This document shows positions 1 to 7,745 of a stretch of DNA of 64,000 nucleotides, piece by piece. Each line of letters starts with the position of its first letter. Positions within the stretch are counted from its first letter, which is position 1. The position numbers were made by a program, and so were the translations under genes. The notes below the pieces were generated by a model. The model worked only from the letters and a program-made list of their open reading frames with translations. It made no database searches and was not told the origin of the DNA. Origin of the DNA: Methanosarcinales archaeon Methan_01 (GTDB lineage Archaea > Halobacteriota > Methanosarcinia > Methanotrichales > Methanotrichaceae); assembly GCA_001602645.1 (NCBI GenBank), contig LUYE01000048.1:1-64000 (forward strand), given 5' to 3'.

Positions 1-308
<308 letters not shown>

Positions 309-498
309 TATGGAAGTATTTACAGTATCGGTCGGAATTGGCCGAGTCGCCATAAGCGTACGTCAGACGAGACAAGTTGTATCCCGTCTCCACGCGGAGA
401 TATACCACGAACTTGGAAGCATGCCCATCATCATAAGCGTTCTACGCTATCAGGGCTCGCGCCGTTATGTCGCGGTGCCAGGGGGATTCCCCCCCATC

Positions 499-518
499 GG
501 CCCATACATGTATGGGCC
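499..518. repeat. perfect 20-bp palindrome at the P1 start site
   Basis: GGCCCATACATGTATGGGCC is identical to its own reverse complement. It lies between the P1 TATA box and the predicted start point, where a bound protein would block or bend initiation. An imperfect counterpart, ATCCCC-N6-GGGGAT, lies at 610-627 in the same position relative to P2. It could be an operator or an RNA hairpin at the 5' end of the P1 transcript. Confidence 0.7.
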
Positions 519-521
519 ATT

Positions 522-539
522 GATATTTAAGCTTTCCGG
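522..539 (-). promoter_or_regulatory. rRNA promoter P1 (BRE + TATA)
   Basis: Read on the minus strand: GGCCGGAAAGCTTAAATATC, with a purine-rich BRE (CGGAAAG) directly before TTAAATAT. Transcription should start about 25 nt downstream, near 500, inside the 20-bp palindrome at 499-518. The box resembles P2 closely (CTTAAATA preceded by GAAAG). Confidence 0.65.
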
Positions 540-627
540 CCATGCCCATCTCGCGAGGCCCTGATGCTTTGAAGACATCAGTCCCCGCCAGGACGCTACC
601 GGACAGCCTATCCCCGTATCAGGGGAT

Positions 628-645
628 GCTATTTAAGCCTTTCGG
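628..645 (-). promoter_or_regulatory. rRNA promoter P2 (BRE + TATA)
   Basis: Read on the minus strand: CCGAAAGGCTTAAATAGC, a textbook archaeal BRE (CGAAAG) plus TATA (TTAAATA). The predicted start is near 608, just beyond an inverted repeat at 610-627 (ATCCCC...GGGGAT). It lies about 106 bp upstream of P1, consistent with tandem promoters firing into one rRNA operon. Confidence 0.7.
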
Positions 646-766
646 ACTCGTCGATCCCCTCAATTTTGAGGGCTCCGACGGGGCCTCAGACCTCTGCCCC
701 CCTCGACAGGTTGCGCGAATCTCGCGCCCCTCTGCCAGACGGGCGAACTCCCCCAATACCAGCCAG

Positions 767-784
767 GTATTTAAACGTTGTGGC
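767..784 (-). promoter_or_regulatory. possible rRNA promoter P3
   Basis: Read on the minus strand: CCACAACGTTTAAATACC. The TATA-like TTTAAATA is good but the BRE (ACAACG) is weaker than in P1 and P2, and no inverted repeat follows. It points toward the 16S gene, about 135 bp beyond P2. Confidence 0.4.
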
Positions 785-908
785 ATGGTGGCGGGCCAGG
801 ACGAGGGCAACCCCCCGATCTCCACGTCGATTATTAATACCAACAGGGAGACTCAACCGAGGATTTGAGGGCTAAAATGCGGCATTCGAGAGATTTTGGA
901 GGTTTTTT

Positions 909-2858
909 ATGGGCCTCACCTTGACGGAGAAGATTTTGAGGGATCACCTCGTCGACGGATCGTACGAGCCGGGAAAGGAGATAGGAATAAGGATAGATCA
1001 GACCCTTACCCAGGACGCCACGGGGACTATGGCCTACCTCCAGTTCGAATCGATGGGCCTATCCAAGATAGAGACGGAGCTCTCGGTCTCCTACGTGGAT
1101 CATAACACCGTCCAGGTGGGTTTTGAGAACGCCGACGACCACCGATATCTCCAGACGATCGCTGAGAAGTACGGGATCCACTTCTCGAGGCCCGGAAACG
1201 GGATCTGCCACCAGGTCCATCTGGAGAGGTTCGGCCGTCCGGGCAGAACCCTCCTCGGCTCCGACAGCCACACCCCCACCTGCGGCGGCCTGGGGATGAT
1301 CGCCATCGGGGCTGGCGGGCTGGACGTCGCGGTGGCCATGGGGGGCGGCGCCTATTACCTAACCTGCCCAAGGGTGATCAGGGTCAACCTGGTGGGGAAG
1401 CTCCCCGACTGGGTCACAGCCAAAGACGTGATCCTTAAGGTCCTCGCCGAGCTGACCACCAAGGGGAACGTGGGGTCCGTCTGTGAGTACTCCGGCGAAG
1501 GTGCTCGCGCCCTATCCGTCCCGGAGAGGGCGACGATAACCAACATGGGCGCCGAGACGGGGGTCACCACGTCCCTCTTCCCCAGCGACGAGGAGACCCG
1601 GAGGTTCCTCGCGGCCCAGGAGAGGGGTGGCCAGTGGGTCCCCCTGGAAGCCGACGAGGGCGCCGAGTACCACCGAGAAATGGAGATCGACCTCTCCGAC
1701 CTGGTGCCTCTGATGGCAGCCCCCCACAGCCCGGGAAAGATAGTCCCCGTCAGCGACCTCGCGGGGACGCCGGTGGATCAGGTGATGATAGGCTCGTGCA
1801 CCAACTCTTCCTTTGCGGACCTGATGACCGTCGCGGAGATGTTTCGGGGCCGTCGCCTCCCGTCAGCGATCTCCCTCGGGGTGGCGCCGGGGTCGAGGCA
1901 GGTCCTCATGATGATCGCGGAGAACGGTGGCCTCTCAGACCTCATCTCCTTCGGCGCCAGAGTCCTCGAGTCTGCCTGCGGCTTCTGCATAGGAAACAGC
2001 ATGTCCCCCAAGACTGAATCAGTCTCCATCAGGACCAGCAACCGGAACTTCAAGGGAAGATCGGGTACCGCGAGCGCCAACGTCTACTTGGCCAGCCCCG
2101 TAGTGGCCGCAGCGGCGGCCCTCCGGGGCGAGATCGTCGACCCCAGGGACCTGGGGATGGAGTTTCCGCGGGTTAGGATGCCAGATCGCTTCAAGGTGGA
2201 CGACGGCATGATCGTTCGACCCCTGCCGGAGGGAGAGAGGGCGAAAGTTACTATCTATCGCGGCCCGAACATCGGAGCTCCCTCCACCAACGACCCCATG
2301 CCCCAAGACCTCCGCGGCAAGATCGCGATAAAAGTCGACGACTACGTCACCACCGACCATATAATGCCCGCCGGATCCCGCCTCAAGTACAGGTCGAACG
2401 TCCCCAAGTACTCGGAGTTCGTCTTCGAGCCCCTGGACCCGGAGTTCAGCAAGAGGGCGGCCGAGAGGAGAGATCGGGGAATCGCGAACCTGATAGCGGC
2501 GGGGGTGAGCTACGGCCAGGGTTCCTCGAGGGAGCACGCCGCCCTCTGTCCCATGTACCTGGGGGTGAAGGCGGTGATAGCCAAGTCGATAGAGCGGATC
2601 CACGCCGCAAACCTCGTCAACTTTGGGATCGTCCCCTTCACCTTCGTCTCGGAATCGGATTACGACCTCCTCAGCAAGGACGACGATCTGGAGATCCCGG
2701 GGATCAGGGAGGCCCTCGAAGAGGGCGCCGAGGTGGTGGAAGCCCTCGATAGGACGGCGGAAGAGAGGGTTCTGCTGAAGACGGAACTGAGCCAGAGGCA
2801 GCGAGATATCATCGTCGCCGGGGGGCTCCTCCCCTACACCGTCAGAAATAAATCGTGA
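909..2858 (+). CDS. acn: aconitate hydratase (aconitase)
   Basis: This 649-residue enzyme interconverts citrate and isocitrate through a [4Fe-4S] cluster, in the cytoplasm, for the partial TCA route that makes 2-oxoglutarate. The N-terminal aconitase domain carries GSDSHTPTCGGLGM (about residues 117-130), the first cluster cysteine in GSCTNSS, and the paired cysteines in ACGFCIGNS. The usual CGPCIG is CGFCIG here. The swivel domain follows, with DYVTTDHIMPAGS and YGQGSSREHA. The length and order fit the short single-chain archaeal and bacterial aconitase. The start is set by GGAGG six bases before the ATG. The gene is transcribed away from the rRNA operon. 2-oxoglutarate is also the nitrogen-status signal read by the PII-type proteins encoded further along. 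Confidence 0.93.
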   Translation: MGLTLTEKILRDHLVDGSYEPGKEIGIRIDQTLTQDATGTMAYLQFESMGLSKIETELSVSYVDHNTVQVGFENADDHRYLQTIAEKYGIHFSRPGNGICHQVHLERFGRPGRTLLGSDSHTPTCGGLGMIAIGAGGLDVAVAMGGGAYYLTCPRVIRVNLVGKLPDWVTAKDVILKVLAELTTKGNVGSVCEYSGEGARALSVPERATITNMGAETGVTTSLFPSDEETRRFLAAQERGGQWVPLEADEGAEYHREMEIDLSDLVPLMAAPHSPGKIVPVSDLAGTPVDQVMIGSCTNSSFADLMTVAEMFRGRRLPSAISLGVAPGSRQVLMMIAENGGLSDLISFGARVLESACGFCIGNSMSPKTESVSIRTSNRNFKGRSGTASANVYLASPVVAAAAALRGEIVDPRDLGMEFPRVRMPDRFKVDDGMIVRPLPEGERAKVTIYRGPNIGAPSTNDPMPQDLRGKIAIKVDDYVTTDHIMPAGSRLKYRSNVPKYSEFVFEPLDPEFSKRAAERRDRGIANLIAAGVSYGQGSSREHAALCPMYLGVKAVIAKSIERIHAANLVNFGIVPFTFVSESDYDLLSKDDDLEIPGIREALEEGAEVVEALDRTAEERVLLKTELSQRQRDIIVAGGLLPYTVRNKS

Positions 2859-2894
2859 TGAAAAAGGTGGATGAAAAGTTTCGGCCTGCTATCT

Positions 2895-3374
2895 TCACAG
2901 GCCGAACTTCCTTGTTATCTCCTGGGACAAGAACTGGGTGTTCCTCTGGACCTGGGTCAGGTTGGCCGGGCTCCCCCGATCGAAGGAGGATTCATCGACG
3001 GGCATCGGACCCGTATACCGCCAGTAGGTGCCTATACCGAAATCGTACCTCGGGCTCACCGCTTCCGCCGACTTTTCAGTTCCATCCCCGAAGGAGGAGC
3101 TGGAGATGTTGAAGGGGAAGTTGATCCTCCAGATGGCCATGGTATTTTCGATGTCCACTATCAGTCCGGAATAGACGGGTGTCATCGGAGAGCTGTCGGG
3201 GTTGGATAGGTAAGAAGCCCAGTACATATCGGCATAATCCGGGAACCTAGACTCTTCCATGGAGGTTCTAACCGGGTTTCCGCCCATGAGGAAGATGTTC
3301 TGGGTAGTGGTATAACCCTCTCCCGCTGCGACGCCCACGAGGCACGCCAGCATGATCATAACTGCACATTTCAA
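2895..3374 (-). CDS. small secreted protein of unknown function
   Basis: A 159-residue protein with a clear signal peptide: MKCAVMIMLACLVGVAAG, cleavage likely near residue 18-20. The mature part is rich in aromatic residues, Asn, Ser and Pro and has no further membrane segment or cysteine. I do not recognise a family. It sits between aconitase (ending 37 bp away, convergent) and tgtA (divergent, sharing the 3375-3467 promoter gap). Codon use fits the rest of the window, so the gene is probably real. Its role is unknown; export to the cell surface is the only supported inference. Confidence 0.6.
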   Translation of the reverse strand: MKCAVMIMLACLVGVAAGEGYTTTQNIFLMGGNPVRTSMEESRFPDYADMYWASYLSNPDSSPMTPVYSGLIVDIENTMAIWRINFPFNISSSSFGDGTEKSAEAVSPRYDFGIGTYWRYTGPMPVDESSFDRGSPANLTQVQRNTQFLSQEITRKFGL

Positions 3375-3467
3375 CTCTGGTCACCACCAATTTTTTTCAA
3401 AATCGCGATGCGATACACCTTGATCGGTACCAACCTATTTATGCCTTATCAGCAGTGAGATGGGGAG

Positions 3468-4904
3468 ATGCCAGATTGCTTCGAAGTTCTCAACAAGGAT
3501 CTGGCGGGTCGGATCGGCAGGCTTCGGACGCCCCACGGCGCGGTCGAGACCCCCGCGCTGATGCCGGTGGTGAACCCCCACCTCAGGCTGATCGAACCTG
3601 CCGATCTGAAGAGGATGGGCGCCGAAGTCCTGATCACCAACAGCTACATCATCCATCAGGACGCGGAGCTGAACGCCCTCGCCGCGAAGGGTGGAGTCCA
3701 CCGCCTTCTGGGGTTTGAGGGGCCGATCATGACCGACTCGGGGGCCTTTCAGCTATCGGTTTACGGAGATATCGAAGTAGAGGCCATGGAGATCCTCCAT
3801 TTTCAAAGGTCTATAGGCTCCGACATCTGCGTCCCACTGGACATCCCGACGCCGCCGGACGTCTCCAGGGCTAGGGCCGAGGCGGAGCTCTCCGTCACCG
3901 AGGAGAGGCTCTCCGAGGCGCGGGAAGCATGGAGCGAAGGCGGACCTCTCCTGGCGGGGCCGATCCAGGGGTCGACTTATCCCGACCTCCGGTCCGGGGC
4001 GGCCCGGAGGGTGAGAGAGATGGACTTCGACCTCTGCCCCATCGGTGCCGTCGTCCCCCTGATGGAAGCCTATCGATTCTCCGACCTGGTGGACGTCGTC
4101 GCCGCCTCCAAGAAGGGACTCGGCCCGGCGGCGCCGGTCCACCTCTTCGGGGCGGGCCACCCCATGATGTTCGCCCTAGCTGCCGCCCTCGGCTGCGACC
4201 TCTTCGACTCCGCCGCCTACGCCCTCAGCGCGAGGCAGGGCCGCTACCTCACCGCCAGCGGAACCCTCCACCTGGAGGATCTGAAGTACCTCCCTTGCTG
4301 CTGCGAGGTCTGCAGGGACCGGACGGCGGAGGATCTGGCAAAAGACCCGGAGAGGACCGAGCTCCTCGCCCGCCACAACCTCTCCGTCTCCCTGGCGGAG
4401 ATCCGACGGGTGAGGCAGAGCATATGGGAGGGGTCCCTCTGGGAGCTGGTGGAGAGGAGGGCCAGGTCCCATCCGAGGATGATCGACGGCCTCCGAGCCC
4501 TCGCCTCCCATGGGAGCTGGATCGAGGGGCTCGACCCTGCGGCGAGGTCGACCTGCTTCTACCTGGGTCCGGAGTCGGCGATGAGGCCGGAGGTTCTGAG
4601 GTACGGGTCCCGAATAGAAAGGATCCAGCTATCGGGAAGGGTCTTGGTGGCGGACCGGGGCGCCGATGAGGAGGGGTTCGACCACGTCCTATGGTTTTTG
4701 CCCCCCTTCGGCCCTTACCCGAAGGAGCTGGCGGAGACGGCTCCCCTCAACGCCGAGGTCCCGGCGGAGGCGGACGGGGCCGGGATCGCCCAGGCCCTCG
4801 CAAACCTCAAGAGGCTGATGGAGGCGAACTCCGACGCCACCTTCGAGATAAGGCTGAAGGAGATGCCCCCGGGATGGGCCGACCTCGAGGGGGGGGGAAG
4901 ATGA
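3468..4904 (+). CDS. tgtA: tRNA-guanine(15) transglycosylase (archaeosine pathway)
   Basis: Exchanges guanine-15 in the D-loop of tRNA for preQ0, the first tRNA step of archaeosine synthesis. The TGT barrel fills the first ~340 residues. It has MTDSGAFQ with the catalytic Asp near 90, LFDSAAY with the nucleophile Asp near 247, and a zinc site built from Cys277/Cys279/Cys282 (PCCCEVC) and His303. The protein is 478 residues long. The C-terminal ~130 residues match the accessory region rather than a clear PUA domain; the PUA is found in the next gene. The stop overlaps the arcS start (ATGA), so the two are translationally coupled and act on the same nucleotide in succession. Confidence 0.92.
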   Translation: MPDCFEVLNKDLAGRIGRLRTPHGAVETPALMPVVNPHLRLIEPADLKRMGAEVLITNSYIIHQDAELNALAAKGGVHRLLGFEGPIMTDSGAFQLSVYGDIEVEAMEILHFQRSIGSDICVPLDIPTPPDVSRARAEAELSVTEERLSEAREAWSEGGPLLAGPIQGSTYPDLRSGAARRVREMDFDLCPIGAVVPLMEAYRFSDLVDVVAASKKGLGPAAPVHLFGAGHPMMFALAAALGCDLFDSAAYALSARQGRYLTASGTLHLEDLKYLPCCCEVCRDRTAEDLAKDPERTELLARHNLSVSLAEIRRVRQSIWEGSLWELVERRARSHPRMIDGLRALASHGSWIEGLDPAARSTCFYLGPESAMRPEVLRYGSRIERIQLSGRVLVADRGADEEGFDHVLWFLPPFGPYPKELAETAPLNAEVPAEADGAGIAQALANLKRLMEANSDATFEIRLKEMPPGWADLEGGGR

Positions 4905-6655
4905 CCCGCCACTTCGAGGTGACGGACCGCGACGGCCCCGCGAGGATTGGAAGGCTCCGCCTCGACGAGACGGTCGAGACCCCCACGACCCTGTCGGGGG
5001 ACCGGATCCAGTCGGTGGGACCGATCTGGGCCTTCCCGTCCATAGAGGAGGCGATCGAGGCTGGTTCGGCGGCCGCATCGGCACCGTCCCGAGATCCTGG
5101 GAAGGTCTTCATCGGCCCCCACGTCCCCGTCCCCCTCCACACCGAGCCGCCCCTGACGGTCCCTCCGATCCTGACGGACGGTCCCTCCGGGGTCGTCGTC
5201 CACCCCATGGCGGGGGAACGGCCCCCGGCATCCGACGTCTACGTCATCGGGGCGGCCGGGTCCCTCCGAAACCCGAGGGAGCTGGTGGCCGCCATCGTCA
5301 AGATCAGGGATATGACCCCGCCCGACTCGGCCCTCTACGCCCCGGCCCTGGCGACCCCCTCAAACCTCGCCCTCCTGATTTACCTGGGGGTCGATCTCGT
5401 GGACGGCGCGAGGGTCGTCGTCGACGGCCTCCTGGGGAGGTACCACCTCCGGGACGGGGTCTGGCCCGTCGAGGCTCTGAAGGAGCTCCCCTGCCGCTGC
5501 CCCTTCTGCAGGGCCCTGGAGGAGGGACAGGATCCGAAGCTCGTGGCAGAACACAACCAGCTGAAGCTCGAGGAGGAGCTCTCCATCGTGAAGACGATGA
5601 TCCGGAACGGACGGCTCCGCGAATACGCCGAACGGCAGGTGAGGGTCGCCCCGGAGCAGACAGCGGCCCTGAGGCTCCTCGACCAGGAGCACCGGTATAT
5701 CGAGCGGAGAACCCCCACCACGAGGAGGAGCGTCATGTGTGCCAACACCGCCGAGTCCCTCCAGCGGGTGGAGGTGACCCGGTTCGCCGAGCGGGTCCTG
5801 GAGAGGTACAGGGCCCCAGAGAGCGACGTCCTCCTCCTCCTCCCCTGCTCGGCGCGGAAGCCCTACTCGGCATCCAGGTCCCACCGGCTCTTCGCGATGG
5901 CTCTCGGCCAGGCGAGGCGGAGGCTCCACGAGCTGATCCTCACCTCGCCCCTCGCCCTCGTACCCCGGGAGCTGGAGGAGGTCTACCCCGCCTCGAGCTA
6001 CGACGTCCCCGTCACCGGGAGGTGGGACCTTCTGGAGCGGGACTGGCTGACGAGGTGCCTTGAGGCCTACCTCGAGAGGAACCGCTACGGGAGGATCGTC
6101 GCCCACATCGACGGTGAGCTGAGGGAGACGGTCGAGGAGCACGGGATCGACGCCGTCTATACGGGAGGTGGGACCGACGATGTCGCTCTGGCGAGGCTCT
6201 CGGAGGCGGTCGCCGAGGCGGCGGTCGGCGCGAGACCCCTGGAGGGGTTTCTGATCCAGAGGTTTCGGGCCCTCGCCGACTACCACTTCGGTCGGGGAGC
6301 TGCCGCCGCCCTCCTTGCCGGAGATCTCCGGGTGAAGGGGAGGGAGCTCATTTCTGCCGACAGAAAGGCCCTCGCATCCCTCACCCCTCACGGCACCATC
6401 GCCCTCTCCCTCGAGGGGGCGAGGAGGCTTCTCCCCCGGGGCGGGTACGTCGTTGAGATCGGCGACTTCGTCCCCCGGGGGGATGTCCTCGCCCCCGGGG
6501 TCGCCAGAGCCGACGACCAGATCAGGCCAGGCGACGAGGTGATCGTGACCGGCGAGAAGGCCTTCGGCGTTGGAAGGGCGAAGATGAGCGGCTGGGAGAT
6601 GGTCAGATCGACGAGGGGGATCGCCGTCGAGCTTCGGCACGTCGAGAAGGTCTGA
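4901..6655 (+). CDS. arcS: archaeosine synthase ArcS (TgtA2)
   Basis: Converts preQ0 at tRNA position 15 toward archaeosine, following TgtA. The 584-residue protein has an N-terminal TGT-like domain that lacks the TGT catalytic DSGAF, a Zn-type CRCPFC motif near residue 200, the ArcS signature PCSARKPYSASRSH (about residues 312-325), and a C-terminal PUA RNA-binding domain (about 485-584, with a typical GDFVPRGDVLAPGV stretch). The open frame extends back to 4691 inside tgtA. The ATG at 4901 is the right start because it follows a purine-rich GAGGGGGGGGGAAG site, overlaps the tgtA stop as ATGA, and begins the recognisable MTRHFEV domain start. Confidence 0.92.
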   Translation: MTRHFEVTDRDGPARIGRLRLDETVETPTTLSGDRIQSVGPIWAFPSIEEAIEAGSAAASAPSRDPGKVFIGPHVPVPLHTEPPLTVPPILTDGPSGVVVHPMAGERPPASDVYVIGAAGSLRNPRELVAAIVKIRDMTPPDSALYAPALATPSNLALLIYLGVDLVDGARVVVDGLLGRYHLRDGVWPVEALKELPCRCPFCRALEEGQDPKLVAEHNQLKLEEELSIVKTMIRNGRLREYAERQVRVAPEQTAALRLLDQEHRYIERRTPTTRRSVMCANTAESLQRVEVTRFAERVLERYRAPESDVLLLLPCSARKPYSASRSHRLFAMALGQARRRLHELILTSPLALVPRELEEVYPASSYDVPVTGRWDLLERDWLTRCLEAYLERNRYGRIVAHIDGELRETVEEHGIDAVYTGGGTDDVALARLSEAVAEAAVGARPLEGFLIQRFRALADYHFGRGAAAALLAGDLRVKGRELISADRKALASLTPHGTIALSLEGARRLLPRGGYVVEIGDFVPRGDVLAPGVARADDQIRPGDEVIVTGEKAFGVGRAKMSGWEMVRSTRGIAVELRHVEKV

Positions 6656-6688
6656 GGAGTGCGAAGGGAGAGCGAGGAGGGACTGACG

Positions 6689-7501
6689 ATGGGAGAAGAG
6701 GGGGAGGGGAGGACGGAGCTGACGGACGGAGAGAGGGCGGAGTACTTCCGGAGGTGCTACACCGCTGCCGACGGCCTCTGGTTCATGAAGGTCGAGGAGA
6801 TGCGGGGCTTCGAGGAGGCCCTGGAGGCCGACCGCCGGGTCTGGTCGATCCTACCCAAGATCCAGGCCCGGACCTTGAGGACGATGCTGAAGGCCGACGA
6901 GGGGATAGAGGGGCTTGCTAGGTGCATCTCTGCCAAGCACTCGGCGGAGGGGTTCGATTTTGAGGCCAAGATGGACGAAGACGGCCGCCTCCTGAGGCTG
7001 ATCATATCAAAGTGCCCATGGCACGAGCTTCTCGTGAGATCCGGCCGAGAGGCTCTATCCGAGAGGGTGGGGACTACGATCTGCAACGCCGAGTACGCCG
7101 CCTGGGCGGAGGAGTTCGGGGGCGGAGCCGGGAGGATATCCTTCAGCCTGAGGTCGCAGATCTGCAAAGGTGACCAGGTCTGCACCTTCTGCTTTGAGGA
7201 GTCGAGGAGCCCGGAGGGGCCTGAAGATCCGCATCCTCACCAACCTAAGACTGGAAGGAGCGGATCACCCCGGGGCGGGAGGCTATCGGACCCAACCGGG
7301 TCGGAGGGGGCGAAAGGACCGCAGAGATCTTCGGCCCGAATAACGGGGGCAGAAGGTGAGAGAGCCATGGGGAGAGGTGGTGGGCTGAAGGGAGAGGGGC
7401 CACGGGCAGGAGAGGGCACATCTCAGGCAGAGGGAGATATGAGATCTGTCCATCATATCGGTGGTCGAGAGGCCCTCAAGATCGCCCCTCTCAGACTATA
7501 A
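6689..7501 (+). CDS. DUF6125-like protein with a low-complexity C-terminal tail
   Basis: Residues 1-~180 resemble the DUF6125 family of small methanogen proteins (start YFRRCYTAADGLWFMKVEE; Cys-containing CPWHELL and CNAEYAAW). The exact function is unknown. The ATG at 6689 is preferred over the GTG at 6659 because AGGAGGGA lies seven bases before it. From about residue 185 the protein becomes a Gly/Arg/Pro/Ser-rich tail of some 85 residues with no visible fold. That suggests the ancestral stop was lost or the frame shifted near 7200, and the tail may not be functional. The gene follows arcS after about 30 bp and may be cotranscribed. Confidence 0.6.
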   Translation: MGEEGEGRTELTDGERAEYFRRCYTAADGLWFMKVEEMRGFEEALEADRRVWSILPKIQARTLRTMLKADEGIEGLARCISAKHSAEGFDFEAKMDEDGRLLRLIISKCPWHELLVRSGREALSERVGTTICNAEYAAWAEEFGGGAGRISFSLRSQICKGDQVCTFCFEESRSPEGPEDPHPHQPKTGRSGSPRGGRLSDPTGSEGAKGPQRSSARITGAEGERAMGRGGGLKGEGPRAGEGTSQAEGDMRSVHHIGGREALKIAPLRL

Positions 7502-7605
7502 TAGTAACGATTAAACATTATAAATTTAACGATCTGCGCCATCCACCAAACGATGGTGAAATAAGGGGGCATGGACTTGCGGCCCTCCATGAAGAGAGGG
7601 CTAAA

Positions 7606-7634
7606 AAGCCCGCCCGGGGCGGCGGGGCGGGCTT
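7606..7634. terminator. GC-rich hairpin between convergent genes
   Basis: AAGCCCGCCC at 7606-7615 pairs perfectly with GGGCGGGCTT at 7625-7634 around a 9-nt loop. It lies in the gap between the rightward DUF6125-like gene and the leftward beta-helix gene, so it could slow polymerase from either side. There is no long T tract, which archaeal termination usually needs, so this call is tentative. Confidence 0.4.
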
Positions 7635-7745
7635 GGCGTTGTATCTGCTTGGTTGGCTAGAGGTCCCCCCGGAGGAGGCCGGTCCTCTTAGAGGCCCCAG
7701 GAACCGAGGGGAAGGGATGGGCTCAGAAGTGGCCCCACCGTCCTC

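Larger units (their letters stand above)
309..908. other. rRNA leader and divergent promoter region between 16S rRNA and aconitase
   Basis: This 600-bp stretch separates the leftward 16S gene from the rightward aconitase gene. It holds no convincing protein gene. On the minus strand it carries tandem BRE/TATA promoters (listed separately) with inverted repeats directly downstream. The part nearest the 16S gene (about 309-495) is presumably pre-16S leader containing one side of the processing stem; the trailer side is outside the window. On the plus side an AT-rich TTATTAATA at about 830-838 is the candidate TATA box for aconitase, and GGAGG at 899-903 is its ribosome site. Confidence 0.7.

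Noticed and set aside
310..564. Open frame upstream of the 16S gene encoding 84 residues
   Set aside because: It lies in the rRNA leader and contains the P1 promoter. No ribosome site or protein-like composition, and it reads against the rRNA transcript.
5360..6640. 426-residue minus-strand frame antisense to arcS
   Set aside because: ArcS signature motifs on the plus strand are decisive. The antisense product is Pro/Gly/Glu-rich without domains.
7606..7634. Hairpin as part of a CRISPR or mobile element
   Set aside because: Single copy with no spacers, target duplications or transposase. A stem between convergent genes is more simply a terminator-like structure. No CRISPR array or insertion sequence was seen anywhere in the window.
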